Assembly (NCBI GenBank): GCA_030828405.1
Contig: JAURCP010000015.1
Coordinates: forward strand, 1 to 34,391
Origin: Thermoplasmatota archaeon
Lineage (GTDB): Archaea > Thermoplasmatota > Poseidoniia > Poseidoniales > Thalassarchaeaceae
Direction: 5' to 3'
Length of the DNA: 34,391 nucleotides
Below are positions 1 through 8,550 of this stretch, one piece after another; within the stretch, counting starts at the first letter, position 1; the number at the start of each line of letters is the position of its first letter. The position numbers were made by a program, and so were the translations under genes. Under the pieces are notes generated by a model, which saw nothing but the letters and a program-made list of their open reading frames with translations, was not told the DNA's origin and did not search any database.

Positions 1-209
1 AAGGTCGGCTCTGTAATAGAAACGAACTATATCAGACGTGTACAGTGAATCCGAAAGGAAGAGATTGTCTGAATGTAGATGGAACGAGCAACCCCGCTGG
101 AGCAAGTCCAAGCAGTCCTGTATGGCATCAACAGGGACAGGTAGGATGCTAAGTTGAATGTGACCAGCCGAAAGGTGAACAGAAAGGGGCTTACTCCCTG
201 CACCCTCAC
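1..209 (+). ncRNA. rnpB: RNase P RNA, 3' portion (5' end outside window)
   Basis: This is the RNA component of ribonuclease P, which matures tRNA 5' ends. Blocks matching conserved RNase P elements appear in order: AGAAACGAACTAT near 18-30, GGAGCAAGTCCAAGCAG near 99-115, CAGGTAGGATGCTAAG near 138-153, and ACAGAAAGGGGCTTACT near 179-195, which corresponds to the family's terminal ACAGAA..GGCTTA block. The 3' end is placed around 205-209, just before an AT-rich stretch. The 5' half, including P1 and the first conserved regions, lies upstream of the window, so P1 pairing cannot be tested. The only long reading frame here (minus strand, 27-209) is a by-product of the structured RNA. Recognised by eye from conserved blocks, not by a covariance model. 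Confidence 0.85.
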
Positions 210-297
210 ACTAAATAAACAAAGAATAAGATTGATTCTTCAATACAGTAATTTATTTGTATCAATGTTCACGGATAATTAGTAATTGGTTGATAGT

Positions 298-1032
298 ATG
301 GATTTTGACTCTGAAGATTTTCACTCTTTTGTGTCATCACGCCGCTCAACACGAGATTTCCTTTCAATTCCAGTTCCTGACGAAATTATTGACGAAATAA
401 TTGCTGATGGGCTAACATCACCCAGTTGGAGTAATACTAGACCAATTCTTGTGGCTGTAGCTAAGGGAGATGTACGTGATAGACTATCAAAAGAGTTCCT
501 TACAAGATGGGAAGCGATTAAAGGGGCAAGAGGGAGTATCTTTGGAAAGATAAAGGCTGTATTGAAAAGAAAAGGGCTACCTACAAGTAATTGGATAATT
601 ACAAGACCATACCATAAAGATTTAATCCAAAGGTCTAAGAATCAAGGAAAGGACTTTTTATCTTACAACGATATTGATAGAGAAGATAAAGAAACTCGAG
701 ATAAAGCTTGGGCTAGGAACTATGATTTTTTTGGAGCGCCTGTGGAATTATTTCTATTCACACACAAATCCTTAGGGAAATATTCGGCCTCCGATGCAGG
801 GCTCTTTATGCAAAATTTAATTCTTTCAGCACATTCTAAAGGATTAGGGACATGCCCACAAGGTGCTGTTGCGGTTTGGGAAGATGCAGTGCGCAAAGAA
901 TTTGAAATAAGTAAAAATTACTCATTACTTTGTGGAATTTGTTTAGGTTATCCAAGCGACAAAAAAATTAATTCTTTCAATGCGAATCGGCCTAAACCGT
1001 CTGAAATTATTGTTGCTGAAAAACAAAAATAA
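298..1032 (+). CDS. Nitroreductase family protein
   Basis: FMN-dependent nitroreductase-fold oxidoreductase, substrate unknown. The N-terminus has the family pattern FVSSRRSTRDF followed by a PSWSNTRP segment (the usual PS..N.QP flavin/substrate region). The C-terminal half carries DAGLFMQNLILSAHSKGLGT, the helix and loop typical of this fold, then a GICLGYPS segment. Length 244 residues is normal. An in-frame TTG exists at 286, but ATG at 298 puts the start nearer the conserved RRSTRDF motif and is preferred. No membrane segments are visible. The gene ends 18 nt before the convergent esterase gene, and a T-rich stretch (TTATTTTTTC, about 1039-1049) may serve as its terminator. Family assignment is confident; the specific reaction is not inferable. 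Confidence 0.85.
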   Translation: MDFDSEDFHSFVSSRRSTRDFLSIPVPDEIIDEIIADGLTSPSWSNTRPILVAVAKGDVRDRLSKEFLTRWEAIKGARGSIFGKIKAVLKRKGLPTSNWIITRPYHKDLIQRSKNQGKDFLSYNDIDREDKETRDKAWARNYDFFGAPVELFLFTHKSLGKYSASDAGLFMQNLILSAHSKGLGTCPQGAVAVWEDAVRKEFEISKNYSLLCGICLGYPSDKKINSFNANRPKPSEIIVAEKQK

Positions 1033-1050
1033 ATATTAATTATTTTTTCA

Positions 1051-2073
1051 TTAGGATGACTTAGAATACTGATTGAGGAACTCCCAAACTATGTGGCTAG
1101 ATTGAACAAGTCCCTGCGTTCCAGCAAATACACCACCAATAATAGTTCCATCGTCTACATCCTTTTCATATGGATTATGTTGTGCTGCATAAATTGTCAT
1201 CAATCTGACCGATGACCCATTTTCGCAATCATCGAAACCCTGAATAGAATACAAAGCATTAATCTCGAAAGTCTCTGGTGAACCAGAGCATCCGTTATGA
1301 TCGGCCCACTCATACATATTCTCTATCGCACCTGTATCATAGGCCTCAGGATTTGTCCACATCTCTTCATTGAAAGGCACACTAAGTGCAGTAGACGAGT
1401 AGAGAACTACTTGATCGAGAAAGCCATGAACTTCCATAATTGGTATAGGGCTGTAGTTCTCTACGGGATCAGTGATGAGGTAGAACGCCATGCATCCTAC
1501 AGCAGCAAAAATATCACTTGATTCAATAGCTAGTCTTTGAGCCATTGCACATCCATTTGACCATCCAGATGCATAAATTCGAGTGGGGTCAATATTATAC
1601 ATCTCTAGTGAGATATTGACTATTCTTTCGATGAAACCAACATCATCAATATCTTCACGCGCTGAGTGTGCACAACACCAACCAGAGTTCCAGGCTTGAT
1701 TTTCCTCCATATCCCACTCTTGGTTTAATCCCAATACTCCATCTGGATAAATTACAATTGCCCCTTCTTCATCGGCAATATCATTGAAAGAAGAAAGTGC
1801 TCTATGGAATGTCGAGTCAGAGGCGTATCCATGCATGTCAATAATGAGTGGAACTGTCTCGTTAATATCGAGATTTTCAGGTACATGAGTTTGCCAACAT
1901 CTCGAGAGATTATCGTGCTCAATACAAGTGAATATACCGTCTTCAGTGTAAGGAGGTTCATCTTCCAAAGTTGCATCATTTTCTGAATTATAATCTTCAG
2001 AAGACATACATCCACTAAGAGTCATTGAGACTATAATAAGAGACAACATCAGTCCACTAAATCTTCTCCTCAT
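1051..2073 (-). CDS. Secreted lipoprotein esterase, PHB depolymerase/feruloyl esterase-like alpha/beta hydrolase
   Basis: Predicted extracytoplasmic hydrolase acting on ester polymers or acyl-sugar esters. The N-terminus is a lipoprotein signal: RRR, a hydrophobic stretch, then LSGC with Cys22 as the candidate lipidated residue, followed by an acidic low-complexity linker (about 23-45). The hydrolase domain shows an oxyanion HG (81-82), the nucleophile elbow GWSNG with Ser172, a later HGFLDQVV segment supplying a candidate Asp, and SHIVWEFL near the C-terminus supplying the His. Several cysteines (for example the CC pair at 133-134) suggest disulfides, which fits secretion. Length 340 is typical for the single-domain CE1/LpqC-like group. 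It is transcribed alone from a TATA-like promoter immediately upstream. Substrate is unknown. Confidence 0.8.
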   Translation of the reverse strand: MRRRFSGLMLSLIIVSMTLSGCMSSEDYNSENDATLEDEPPYTEDGIFTCIEHDNLSRCWQTHVPENLDINETVPLIIDMHGYASDSTFHRALSSFNDIADEEGAIVIYPDGVLGLNQEWDMEENQAWNSGWCCAHSAREDIDDVGFIERIVNISLEMYNIDPTRIYASGWSNGCAMAQRLAIESSDIFAAVGCMAFYLITDPVENYSPIPIMEVHGFLDQVVLYSSTALSVPFNEEMWTNPEAYDTGAIENMYEWADHNGCSGSPETFEINALYSIQGFDDCENGSSVRLMTIYAAQHNPYEKDVDDGTIIGGVFAGTQGLVQSSHIVWEFLNQYSKSS

Positions 2074-2100
2074 AGATTATGCAAAGGCTTACAGTAGAAA

Positions 2101-2120
2101 AATATACTTATAATTTAAAA
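2101..2120 (-). promoter_or_regulatory. TATA-box promoter for the esterase lipoprotein
   Basis: Read on the minus strand the segment contains TTATAAGTATAT, an archaeal TATA-like box centred about 35 nt from the ATG at 2073. A start about 25 nt downstream would leave a leader of roughly 10 nt. Predicted from sequence pattern and spacing only. Confidence 0.45.
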
Positions 2121-2135
2121 ATGTAATAAGTCTGA

Positions 2136-5100
2136 CTACACATTAGAATCAATTACTGCATCCATAACTGAACTTTTTTCTAGTGAACCACTTTCTTCGA
2201 AATCTAACCAAGGACCTTTACCTAATATCCTAGATGTAAACTCTTTTTGAAGAACAATAATAGAAGGTAGAAGTATTGAACTTGTCAATAAAGCCAATAC
2301 CAATAGAACCATCATTAAAACAAAGAAATTTTGCAATCCAGGTATTGAAACAAATAATCCTGCAGATAATCCTGCACAGGTAGTGGCAGTAGTTTCGAAT
2401 ATTGTCTGTCCTGTTTTTGAAACAGACTTGACAATTCCTGCTGGAGTTTCACCTTCATCTTTGATGCGATCTACAATATGAATAGAATCATCAACACCTA
2501 TACCGAAAACGATAGTCCCTATCATAGCGGTAAAAACGTTAACTCCAACTCCGCCGAATCTCATAAGTAAGGGTTGCCAAAGAACCACTGCACCAACAGC
2601 AGCCATTGTAAATATTGCCAATCTAGGTGACCTAAACAAAAATGCCATAGCAATCAAAAGAATGAACATGGTCCATATTGTAGTTAGACTCTGTGCCTTA
2701 TGTACTCCATCGTTAATATCTATAGAAACTGGTAATCCTCCCGTTAATAATGAATTATAGGTGTCATCAATATTTATTGCGGTGCATCTAAGAGCTCCGG
2801 AACATTCTTCTTCACCCTCCAAAATATCATCTATAGCATTTCGATAAATAGTTGCATTATAGAGATTAATGTACGGCTGATTAGCATAAACTAAGGTTTT
2901 TGTTTCTCCAAAGCCAGTGTCTTCATTCATTAGCATGGACCTAATTTCGGGAGACAATGTGTCAAAAGCAATATTTACCATATCCTCCTTACTAGAAACG
3001 GTGTAAGCCCAGCATTGAGGGCTAAATGGATCTGTTGATTTATCCCAACACTCGTCATGTAAAATTTCCCAAAGACTTTGATCATAAATCTCTAAGCCAG
3101 AAATATTGACATCTACATGTATGGCCTTTAGAATATTTACAAGACTAATTGTATCTGTTTCAGGGACATTATCTACTTGAATTTGTAAACTTTCTATTGA
3201 ATCCAAAATTGGTAAATCTCTGATTGGAGCCGTTCCATTGACCGATCCTCTTTCTTCCGCATTAATAATGAACATATTTGTTTGCCCACCTTCAAAAACT
3301 GTGCTGTATTCTACTAAAGCTTCGTATGATGCCATATTTGGAGGGACTTCATCGCGACCAGCAGCGATTTGTTGACCCATTGTTTCGGAAAACATTGCTA
3401 CTCCTAGAACAGTAACAACTAATGCTGCAAGTATTACTACAATAGTTCCCTTAACAGGGATCTCACCGATTCTATCCCACATCTTGTCAAATAATTGGGT
3501 TTTACCTTTACGATATCTAAGTAGCTCTACTAATGCTGGAACCATTATCATTGAAAGTAAAAATGTGACAAAAATACCTATTAAAAGCGTAATTCCGACC
3601 GTCCTCATAGGTTGAATAGGTACCAAGAAAGTCCAAGTTAAAACACTGAAACCAATAATTGTGGTCATTGCAGATAGCATAATTGCGTTGCCAGTGGTTA
3701 AACCAGCTCTGACAGTTGCAGTCAAACTGATTACAGGATCCCATGGATTAATGGTTTCAGGATTTAATCCATCCCTATTTGCCTCCCAAGCTTTTTCTAG
3801 TTTTTCTTCAATTAGTTCGACTCTATTCTCCTCAATTCTGTTTGTTAAATGTAAAGCATAATCGACTCCAAGACCTACGAGTATAGGCGCTGCAGAAATA
3901 ATCATCGGAGTTAACATAATGTCAAAAATTACTGTAATTCCAAATGTAATCGCTAAACTCATAGCAATTGGAAGTCCTCCCACGATTATCACTTTTGGAT
4001 TTCTGTGAAGTATTAGCATTGCAAGACAAACAAGAACTGCACTTATTGGAAGCATTACATTGACTAATTCCTTGTAAATCTTATCTGAAACTTCATGAAT
4101 TACGGGAGTCAGCCCCGTAATAGTAACCGCCTTTCTCGCAGGGATGACGTCAATGTAGGCCTCATCCATAGTGGATGTGGGATTTACATAAGTCCTAAGG
4201 CAGAGTTCGCAATTAACGCCTGATTTCTCGTAAATTAAATCTTCAGCATAGGATATAAACGCCTTATGATCCTTCAAACCGTTATCACGGGGAATCTCAG
4301 TTTCTTCCATATCGAATAATAGCCCCATTACAATTACACCAGTGTCCCAAACACCATCTCCATTTGTATCTCTAACAAAAGACTCTATCAGAGAACCTGC
4401 TTGATCAACTAATGTATCTACTCTTTCTTGATCATCAGGAATTGAATAACCCTCATTAGGATTGGAATTAGAAATTGCACAATTATCACTCGGGCCAGTA
4501 GGAAGGCCGTATTTTTCAACTGCACAATTAAAACGATAACTGGAGGAGTTTGCTTCCTTAATTATTTGAGAGGGAGAAAGAATCCAAATCACTCCGTCAT
4601 TCCGACCTCTATCATCCTTATACGTATCGAGACCATCTTGATAACCACCTGCCAATCTATTGTTATCATCTCCTTCCAACCATGATAATTGACTAAGAAT
4701 ATTGACATCAGTAATATTTTCATCACCTCTTTCATTACCTGTGGCGGCATTATTAGTTTGTATGTATAAAATGAAAATATCCGTAGCCCAAGGAGCTTCT
4801 CGGACATCTAATAGTAATTCAGTTGAATCTGCCCCATCAGGCAGATAAATTTCAACATCGCCATTGATCTGATCTTGGAAATTCATTGCTGGTTTAACTG
4901 TTAGAGCAGTAATTAGAATTAATATGGCTACAATCAAACCAGGACTTCTAAGAATCATCGAATAAGATATCTCAGCAGTTCTTATTGCAGTTCTACTAAA
5001 CAAATCACTTGTATTATTTATCCCTCTTGCCCCAATTTCATATAAATCACCTAATGGGCTTTCCATAGCTAATTTCTTGATGTTAATTAGTGAATCTCTG

Positions 5101-5204
5101 AATGGAGCCAATCTTTCATAGAAACGCTCCCAGAATACTACCTCATCATCGTATTCAGGTGAGGGGTCTGATAACGAAACTGAGGTCTCTCGCACATCGT
5201 CCAC
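2136..5204 (-). CDS. Large RND/MMPL-family exporter (1022 residues)
   Basis: Proton-driven RND-superfamily membrane protein of the MMPL/SSD type. A cytoplasmic N-terminus (about 1-85) leads into TM1 (about 88-106). A large extracytoplasmic domain (about 110-375) follows, then a membrane bundle (about 383-560) containing LGVDYALHL at about 445-453. TM7 (about 586-603), a second extracytoplasmic domain and a second bundle with GIGVDDSIHIVDR complete the duplicated architecture. The acidic GxD(Y/D) elements in both halves are the family's proton-relay signature. The extracytoplasmic parts contain paired cysteines and an acidic DTNGDGVWD segment (about 279-287) resembling a calcium-binding loop. 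The first codon is GTG; no in-frame ATG lies nearby. Substrate unknown: lipid, pigment or other hydrophobic cargo is typical of the family. Confidence 0.8.
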   Translation of the reverse strand: MDDVRETSVSLSDPSPEYDDEVVFWERFYERLAPFRDSLINIKKLAMESPLGDLYEIGARGINNTSDLFSRTAIRTAEISYSMILRSPGLIVAILILITALTVKPAMNFQDQINGDVEIYLPDGADSTELLLDVREAPWATDIFILYIQTNNAATGNERGDENITDVNILSQLSWLEGDDNNRLAGGYQDGLDTYKDDRGRNDGVIWILSPSQIIKEANSSSYRFNCAVEKYGLPTGPSDNCAISNSNPNEGYSIPDDQERVDTLVDQAGSLIESFVRDTNGDGVWDTGVIVMGLLFDMEETEIPRDNGLKDHKAFISYAEDLIYEKSGVNCELCLRTYVNPTSTMDEAYIDVIPARKAVTITGLTPVIHEVSDKIYKELVNVMLPISAVLVCLAMLILHRNPKVIIVGGLPIAMSLAITFGITVIFDIMLTPMIISAAPILVGLGVDYALHLTNRIEENRVELIEEKLEKAWEANRDGLNPETINPWDPVISLTATVRAGLTTGNAIMLSAMTTIIGFSVLTWTFLVPIQPMRTVGITLLIGIFVTFLLSMIMVPALVELLRYRKGKTQLFDKMWDRIGEIPVKGTIVVILAALVVTVLGVAMFSETMGQQIAAGRDEVPPNMASYEALVEYSTVFEGGQTNMFIINAEERGSVNGTAPIRDLPILDSIESLQIQVDNVPETDTISLVNILKAIHVDVNISGLEIYDQSLWEILHDECWDKSTDPFSPQCWAYTVSSKEDMVNIAFDTLSPEIRSMLMNEDTGFGETKTLVYANQPYINLYNATIYRNAIDDILEGEEECSGALRCTAINIDDTYNSLLTGGLPVSIDINDGVHKAQSLTTIWTMFILLIAMAFLFRSPRLAIFTMAAVGAVVLWQPLLMRFGGVGVNVFTAMIGTIVFGIGVDDSIHIVDRIKDEGETPAGIVKSVSKTGQTIFETTATTCAGLSAGLFVSIPGLQNFFVLMMVLLVLALLTSSILLPSIIVLQKEFTSRILGKGPWLDFEESGSLEKSSVMDAVIDSNV

Positions 5205-5382
5205 ATAGGCCTGCTATCACAGAGACCAAATGAAATAATCGCAAGTAAAATTACAAACATTGAGAATTAAGGTAAATTTAGATTTGACAAAAATATTAAA
5301 TTCTATATAGAATAATTAATTTGATTCAGAGCGACTATACGAATTACTGAAAGTAAATGAGTATGTCCGAGGATTGATTATA
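5205..5382. promoter_or_regulatory. Divergent promoter region between the exporter and the redox block
   Basis: AT-rich spacer between two divergent genes. For the rightward gene there is a TATA-like ATTCTATATAGAATAATT at about 5299-5316, itself partly palindromic (TTCTATATAGAA). A GAGG at 5369-5372 can act as a Shine-Dalgarno sequence for ATG 5383. No clear box is seen for the leftward gene, which starts with GTG at 5204. Confidence 0.35.
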
Positions 5383-6072
5383 ATGGCGAGACGCAGGAAA
5401 CCCTTGGTGCAAAAAGGAAGAGATGATGATGTCAGATTAATTGCAGGATTTACTCTAGGAACAATTTTGACAGTTATAATGCTATTAATAGTCATCATAG
5501 CACCACCCGCCACAATAGGGCCAAGTGAGGGTGAACTGGCTCCTGATTTCATTGCGGATGCCTATAATGGTGAAAATTGGCAGAGATTCAAACTTTCTGA
5601 TACATTTGACTATGAATGGGAAGAAGGAGGAGATGGAGAATGGATTTTAGTACAATTCAGCGATACGGATTGTCCATATTGCTGGACTGAAGCTGAAACA
5701 ATGAGTGAATTATACTCGCAGTGGTCAGAGAATGTAGAATTTATTACAATTGCTGTAGAATTAAATATTAATAATCACGATAGTGATAGAGCGGAAGTAG
5801 AAGCATTTCGAGATAAAACAAATTATGGAACCGAAGAAAATGATGGCGATGGCTGTAATTCTGGCAGGAATAATTGTGTAAATCGTCCCGGAGCGATACA
5901 TAATTGGAACTATATTGAAGGAAGTAGCAGCATTTTGGCAGACTGGGAAGTTTCCGGGACTCCGTTTTTGGTCCTACTACAACCAGATGGTTATGTGGCA
6001 TGGAATCAATATGAAAACGAAGGAGAGAATATTGAATCGGCAATGCAAAGACTCGTAGGTGATTCTCAATGA
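5383..6072 (+). CDS. Membrane-anchored thioredoxin-fold protein (CPYC active site)
   Basis: Predicted thiol-disulfide oxidoreductase tethered to the membrane with its catalytic domain outside. A basic N-terminus (RRRKP) is followed by one TM helix (about 18-40). A TlpA/AhpC-like thioredoxin domain begins with GELAPDF, and the redox motif DCPYC has cysteines at 97 and 100. A cis-Pro-type GTPFLVLL segment occurs near the C-terminus. Two further cysteines in a GDGCNSGRNNC insert may form a structural disulfide. ATG 5383 is preferred over TTG 5374 because of the GAGG Shine-Dalgarno. The stop overlaps the start of the VKOR gene by 4 nt (ATGA), so the two are translationally coupled and probably work as a redox pair. 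Confidence 0.85.
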   Translation: MARRRKPLVQKGRDDDVRLIAGFTLGTILTVIMLLIVIIAPPATIGPSEGELAPDFIADAYNGENWQRFKLSDTFDYEWEEGGDGEWILVQFSDTDCPYCWTEAETMSELYSQWSENVEFITIAVELNINNHDSDRAEVEAFRDKTNYGTEENDGDGCNSGRNNCVNRPGAIHNWNYIEGSSSILADWEVSGTPFLVLLQPDGYVAWNQYENEGENIESAMQRLVGDSQ

Positions 6073-6644
6073 GTGAGATTTTGACTGATCCGGTCCTGAT
6101 TATTTTCATTTTAGGCCTAGCTATTAGTAGTTACTTAATGATAGTAAATAATGAGAAAAAGACGTCAATGTTGCTAATCTCATCTCTGAGTTTTGCCTTT
6201 GTAGGCATAACTTCATCTGCATATACTTACATTATTCATAATCAAATGGTTGTTCAAGGAAGTACTGCATTTTGTTCATCTGAGGGAATTGTACAATGTG
6301 GTTCAGTAATTGGAGATCCACAATGGAATAACTTGTTTGGAGTTCCGTGGGGAATATTTGGAATATTATCTTTTTCAGCATTAATTTTTCTAAGTTTGTG
6401 TTTGTACCTTGATAGATATGCAAAATGGTCTGAAGATTATTTGAATTACGCATGGTGGGCTGGGATTGCAGGGTTGCCATTCGTCGCATTGTTGGTTATA
6501 ATCGAGTTAACTCAAGTTGAAAATGCTCCACATATTTGTCCATTTTGTACAATAGCACATATCTCACTAATTGGTTATGTGGGTTCAATTTATTTGTTGA
6601 GAAATAGAAGAAATATTGGGAAATGGTCGGAAAATGAGGGATAA
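6069..6644 (+). CDS. VKOR-family disulfide-generating membrane oxidase
   Basis: Vitamin K epoxide reductase-like integral membrane protein, expected to oxidise a partner thioredoxin-fold protein and pass electrons to a quinone. All four catalytic cysteines of the family are present: a loop pair at Cys69 and Cys77 (FCSSEGIVQCGSVIGD) and the CPFC active site at 157-160. The intervening PWG motif follows the usual GVPWGIFGI pattern. Hydrophobic segments lie at about 7-25, 33-55, 93-113, 128-147 and 162-177. Its 191 residues contain the VKOR core with no fused thioredoxin domain, and the separate partner is the gene directly upstream, overlapping by 4 nt. Together they form a plausible DsbA/DsbB-equivalent oxidative folding module. 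Confidence 0.9.
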   Translation: MSEILTDPVLIIFILGLAISSYLMIVNNEKKTSMLLISSLSFAFVGITSSAYTYIIHNQMVVQGSTAFCSSEGIVQCGSVIGDPQWNNLFGVPWGIFGILSFSALIFLSLCLYLDRYAKWSEDYLNYAWWAGIAGLPFVALLVIIELTQVENAPHICPFCTIAHISLIGYVGSIYLLRNRRNIGKWSENEG

Positions 6645-6645
6645 T

Positions 6646-7587
6646 ATGCATTTAGTCACAGGAGGCGCCGGTTTCATTGGATCTCATTTAGTAGATTCTT
6701 TAGTAGCCAAGGGAAACAGTGTAAGAGTTTTAGATAATTTTAGTAGTGGAAGAGAAGAGTTCTTGCAACATCACAAAGGTAAAGGAAAAGTAGAGATATT
6801 TAAGGCTGATTTATTAGACTTAGAATCTGTCAAGAAAGCCATGAAAGGAATTGATACCGTACATCATTTAGCAGCAAACCCAGATATAAGATTAGGTACT
6901 GAAATTACAGATACTGATCTTAAGCAAGGGACAATGGCAACTTATAATGTCTTAGAGGCAATGCGGCTGAATGATGTAAAAAGAATCTCTTTCTCATCTT
7001 CGAGTGCAATCTATGGTGAAGCAAACATTATGCCTACCCCAGAAACTTATGGTCCAATCTTACCAATCTCATTATATGGTGCATCAAAACTAGCGTCTGA
7101 AGCATTGATTAGTTCATGGTGTGGAACTTTCGGAGGGGAGGCTTGGATACACAGATTCGCTAATATCGTCGGACCTAGGGGCACTCATGGAGTGATTTTT
7201 GATTTCATTCACAAATTAAAAAATAATCCAAATAGACTAGAAGTTTTGGGTAATGGTTTACAAGAAAAATCATATATGTCTGCAGGAGATTGCGTTAGAG
7301 CAATGATACACCTAATCGATTATTCAAAAGAAAACGTAAGTCTTTACAACTTAGGTACAGGAGATACATGTTCAGTGAGAAGAATTGCAGAAATTGTAGT
7401 TGAAGAGAGTGGTCTAAAGAACGTTTCAATAGAATACACGGGAGGAGATAGAGGTTGGGCAGGTGATGTTCCAAAAACCTCATTAGATGTTGAACGATTA
7501 TTTGCGACAAAATTCGTACCTACGATGCAATCTGAAGATGCTATCAGATATACAGTCAAAGAATTAATCAAAGAAATCGGTCTTTGA
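6646..7587 (+). CDS. NAD-dependent sugar-nucleotide epimerase/dehydratase (extended SDR)
   Basis: Extended short-chain dehydrogenase of the UDP-glucose 4-epimerase/dTDP-glucose dehydratase group, probably modifying a sugar nucleotide for surface glycans or protein glycosylation. The Rossmann motif GGAGFIGSH is at residues 6-14, followed by VLDNFSSG, the HLAANPD cofactor segment, SSSSAIYGE, and the catalytic LYGASK (Tyr-x-x-x-Lys). The C-terminal substrate domain contains YNLGTGD and GGDRGWAGDVP. Start choice: TTG 6616, ATG 6634 and ATG 6646 are in frame. ATG 6646 begins 1 nt after the VKOR stop, has GAGGG 6 nt upstream and starts directly at the Rossmann fold, so it is used (313 residues). 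Co-directional with the redox genes. The exact substrate cannot be told. Confidence 0.87.
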   Translation: MHLVTGGAGFIGSHLVDSLVAKGNSVRVLDNFSSGREEFLQHHKGKGKVEIFKADLLDLESVKKAMKGIDTVHHLAANPDIRLGTEITDTDLKQGTMATYNVLEAMRLNDVKRISFSSSSAIYGEANIMPTPETYGPILPISLYGASKLASEALISSWCGTFGGEAWIHRFANIVGPRGTHGVIFDFIHKLKNNPNRLEVLGNGLQEKSYMSAGDCVRAMIHLIDYSKENVSLYNLGTGDTCSVRRIAEIVVEESGLKNVSIEYTGGDRGWAGDVPKTSLDVERLFATKFVPTMQSEDAIRYTVKELIKEIGL

Positions 7588-8494
7588 ATAGAATAACTGT
7601 TGAAATTAAACATATCAGTATTAAAGGGAATATAACATTAATTCCGTTCGAATTTTGACTATTATCCAAATTTAAAAATATAGCTCCTAATGTAGATCTT
7701 TGATCTTCAACTGTTTTTTCATGCGCTACGACAATAGAAATGTCTTCAGAAATCACATTTTCCAAAGAAAAATCGAGATTAATCTCAAAACTATCTATAT
7801 TTCTAGTCATTGAAATATTAGTAAATTGTGAATTGAAATTCGTTTCTGAAGACGTATTATCTTTGATGAAATTTGTATCTATATCCATATTCATATAAGC
7901 AATTGCAACATCCTCATGAGTTGTAATACCGTTTGTTGCTTGAGATTTATCAATATTAATCTCGGCCAATAAAAAAATACTAATTTGAGTATTATTGCTT
8001 GAATTATCAACATTAAATAAATTTACTCTCAAACTCAAGGAACTACTATCAAATATCTTGGCTGCTGAGATTGAAATTAAAGTATCTGAACCTCGATTTC
8101 CTTCAGAATTGAGCAAAGCCCTATCTAAGTCTACGGGATCGACCCTTCCTTTGATCTCGTTGTTACTATCAAACCAAAAAGAAGGAGCTAGTTCCAAACT
8201 ATTTGGATGGATAGATAATCTCTCAGAAGAAATTGAATTACCTAGAGGATCATTTACAGGATCATGCAAAGCAACTCTAACTAATCGAGAGCCACGGTCA
8301 TCTGCAAATTCAGAAACCCAGGGGTCTATTTGCGCACATACATCACACCAAGTAGCAGTATATTGTTCCATTAAGACAGAATTACCTCCTTCGACATACC
8401 AATTATTTGAGTCTTCTTCTGCAACGATATTAGATGATGGTAATGCTAACAATAGTAAAACTATGAAGCCACAGAACCCAGCGTTTCCCCCCAT
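7568..8494 (-). CDS. Secreted, C-terminally anchored thioredoxin-fold protein
   Basis: Predicted extracytoplasmic redox protein. A signal peptide (about 1-25, GFCGFIVLLLLALPSSNIVA) leads to a thioredoxin-like domain with TATWCDVCAQ, cysteines 50 and 53, the CxxC position of thioredoxins. The rest is a beta-rich region without obvious motifs. A C-terminal TM helix (VIFPLILICLISTVILF) ends in a short basic tail, giving a type I-like topology. ATG 8494 was chosen over the longer frame to 8548 because GGAGAG lies just upstream and the signal peptide starts there. The gene converges on the epimerase and their coding ends overlap by 20 nt. It is the second thioredoxin-fold protein within 3 kb of the VKOR gene, so it may be another client or partner. 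Confidence 0.75.
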   Translation of the reverse strand: MGGNAGFCGFIVLLLLALPSSNIVAEEDSNNWYVEGGNSVLMEQYTATWCDVCAQIDPWVSEFADDRGSRLVRVALHDPVNDPLGNSISSERLSIHPNSLELAPSFWFDSNNEIKGRVDPVDLDRALLNSEGNRGSDTLISISAAKIFDSSSLSLRVNLFNVDNSSNNTQISIFLLAEINIDKSQATNGITTHEDVAIAYMNMDIDTNFIKDNTSSETNFNSQFTNISMTRNIDSFEINLDFSLENVISEDISIVVAHEKTVEDQRSTLGAIFLNLDNSQNSNGINVIFPLILICLISTVILFKDRFL

Positions 8495-8550
8495 ATGCAA
8501 CTCTCCAAACGTCTTTACTTCATAACTAAGAGGCTGGACGAGACACACTG

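Noticed and set aside
27-209. 60-codon minus-strand frame at the left edge
   Set aside because: It lies inside conserved RNase P RNA blocks; its protein has no recognisable features.
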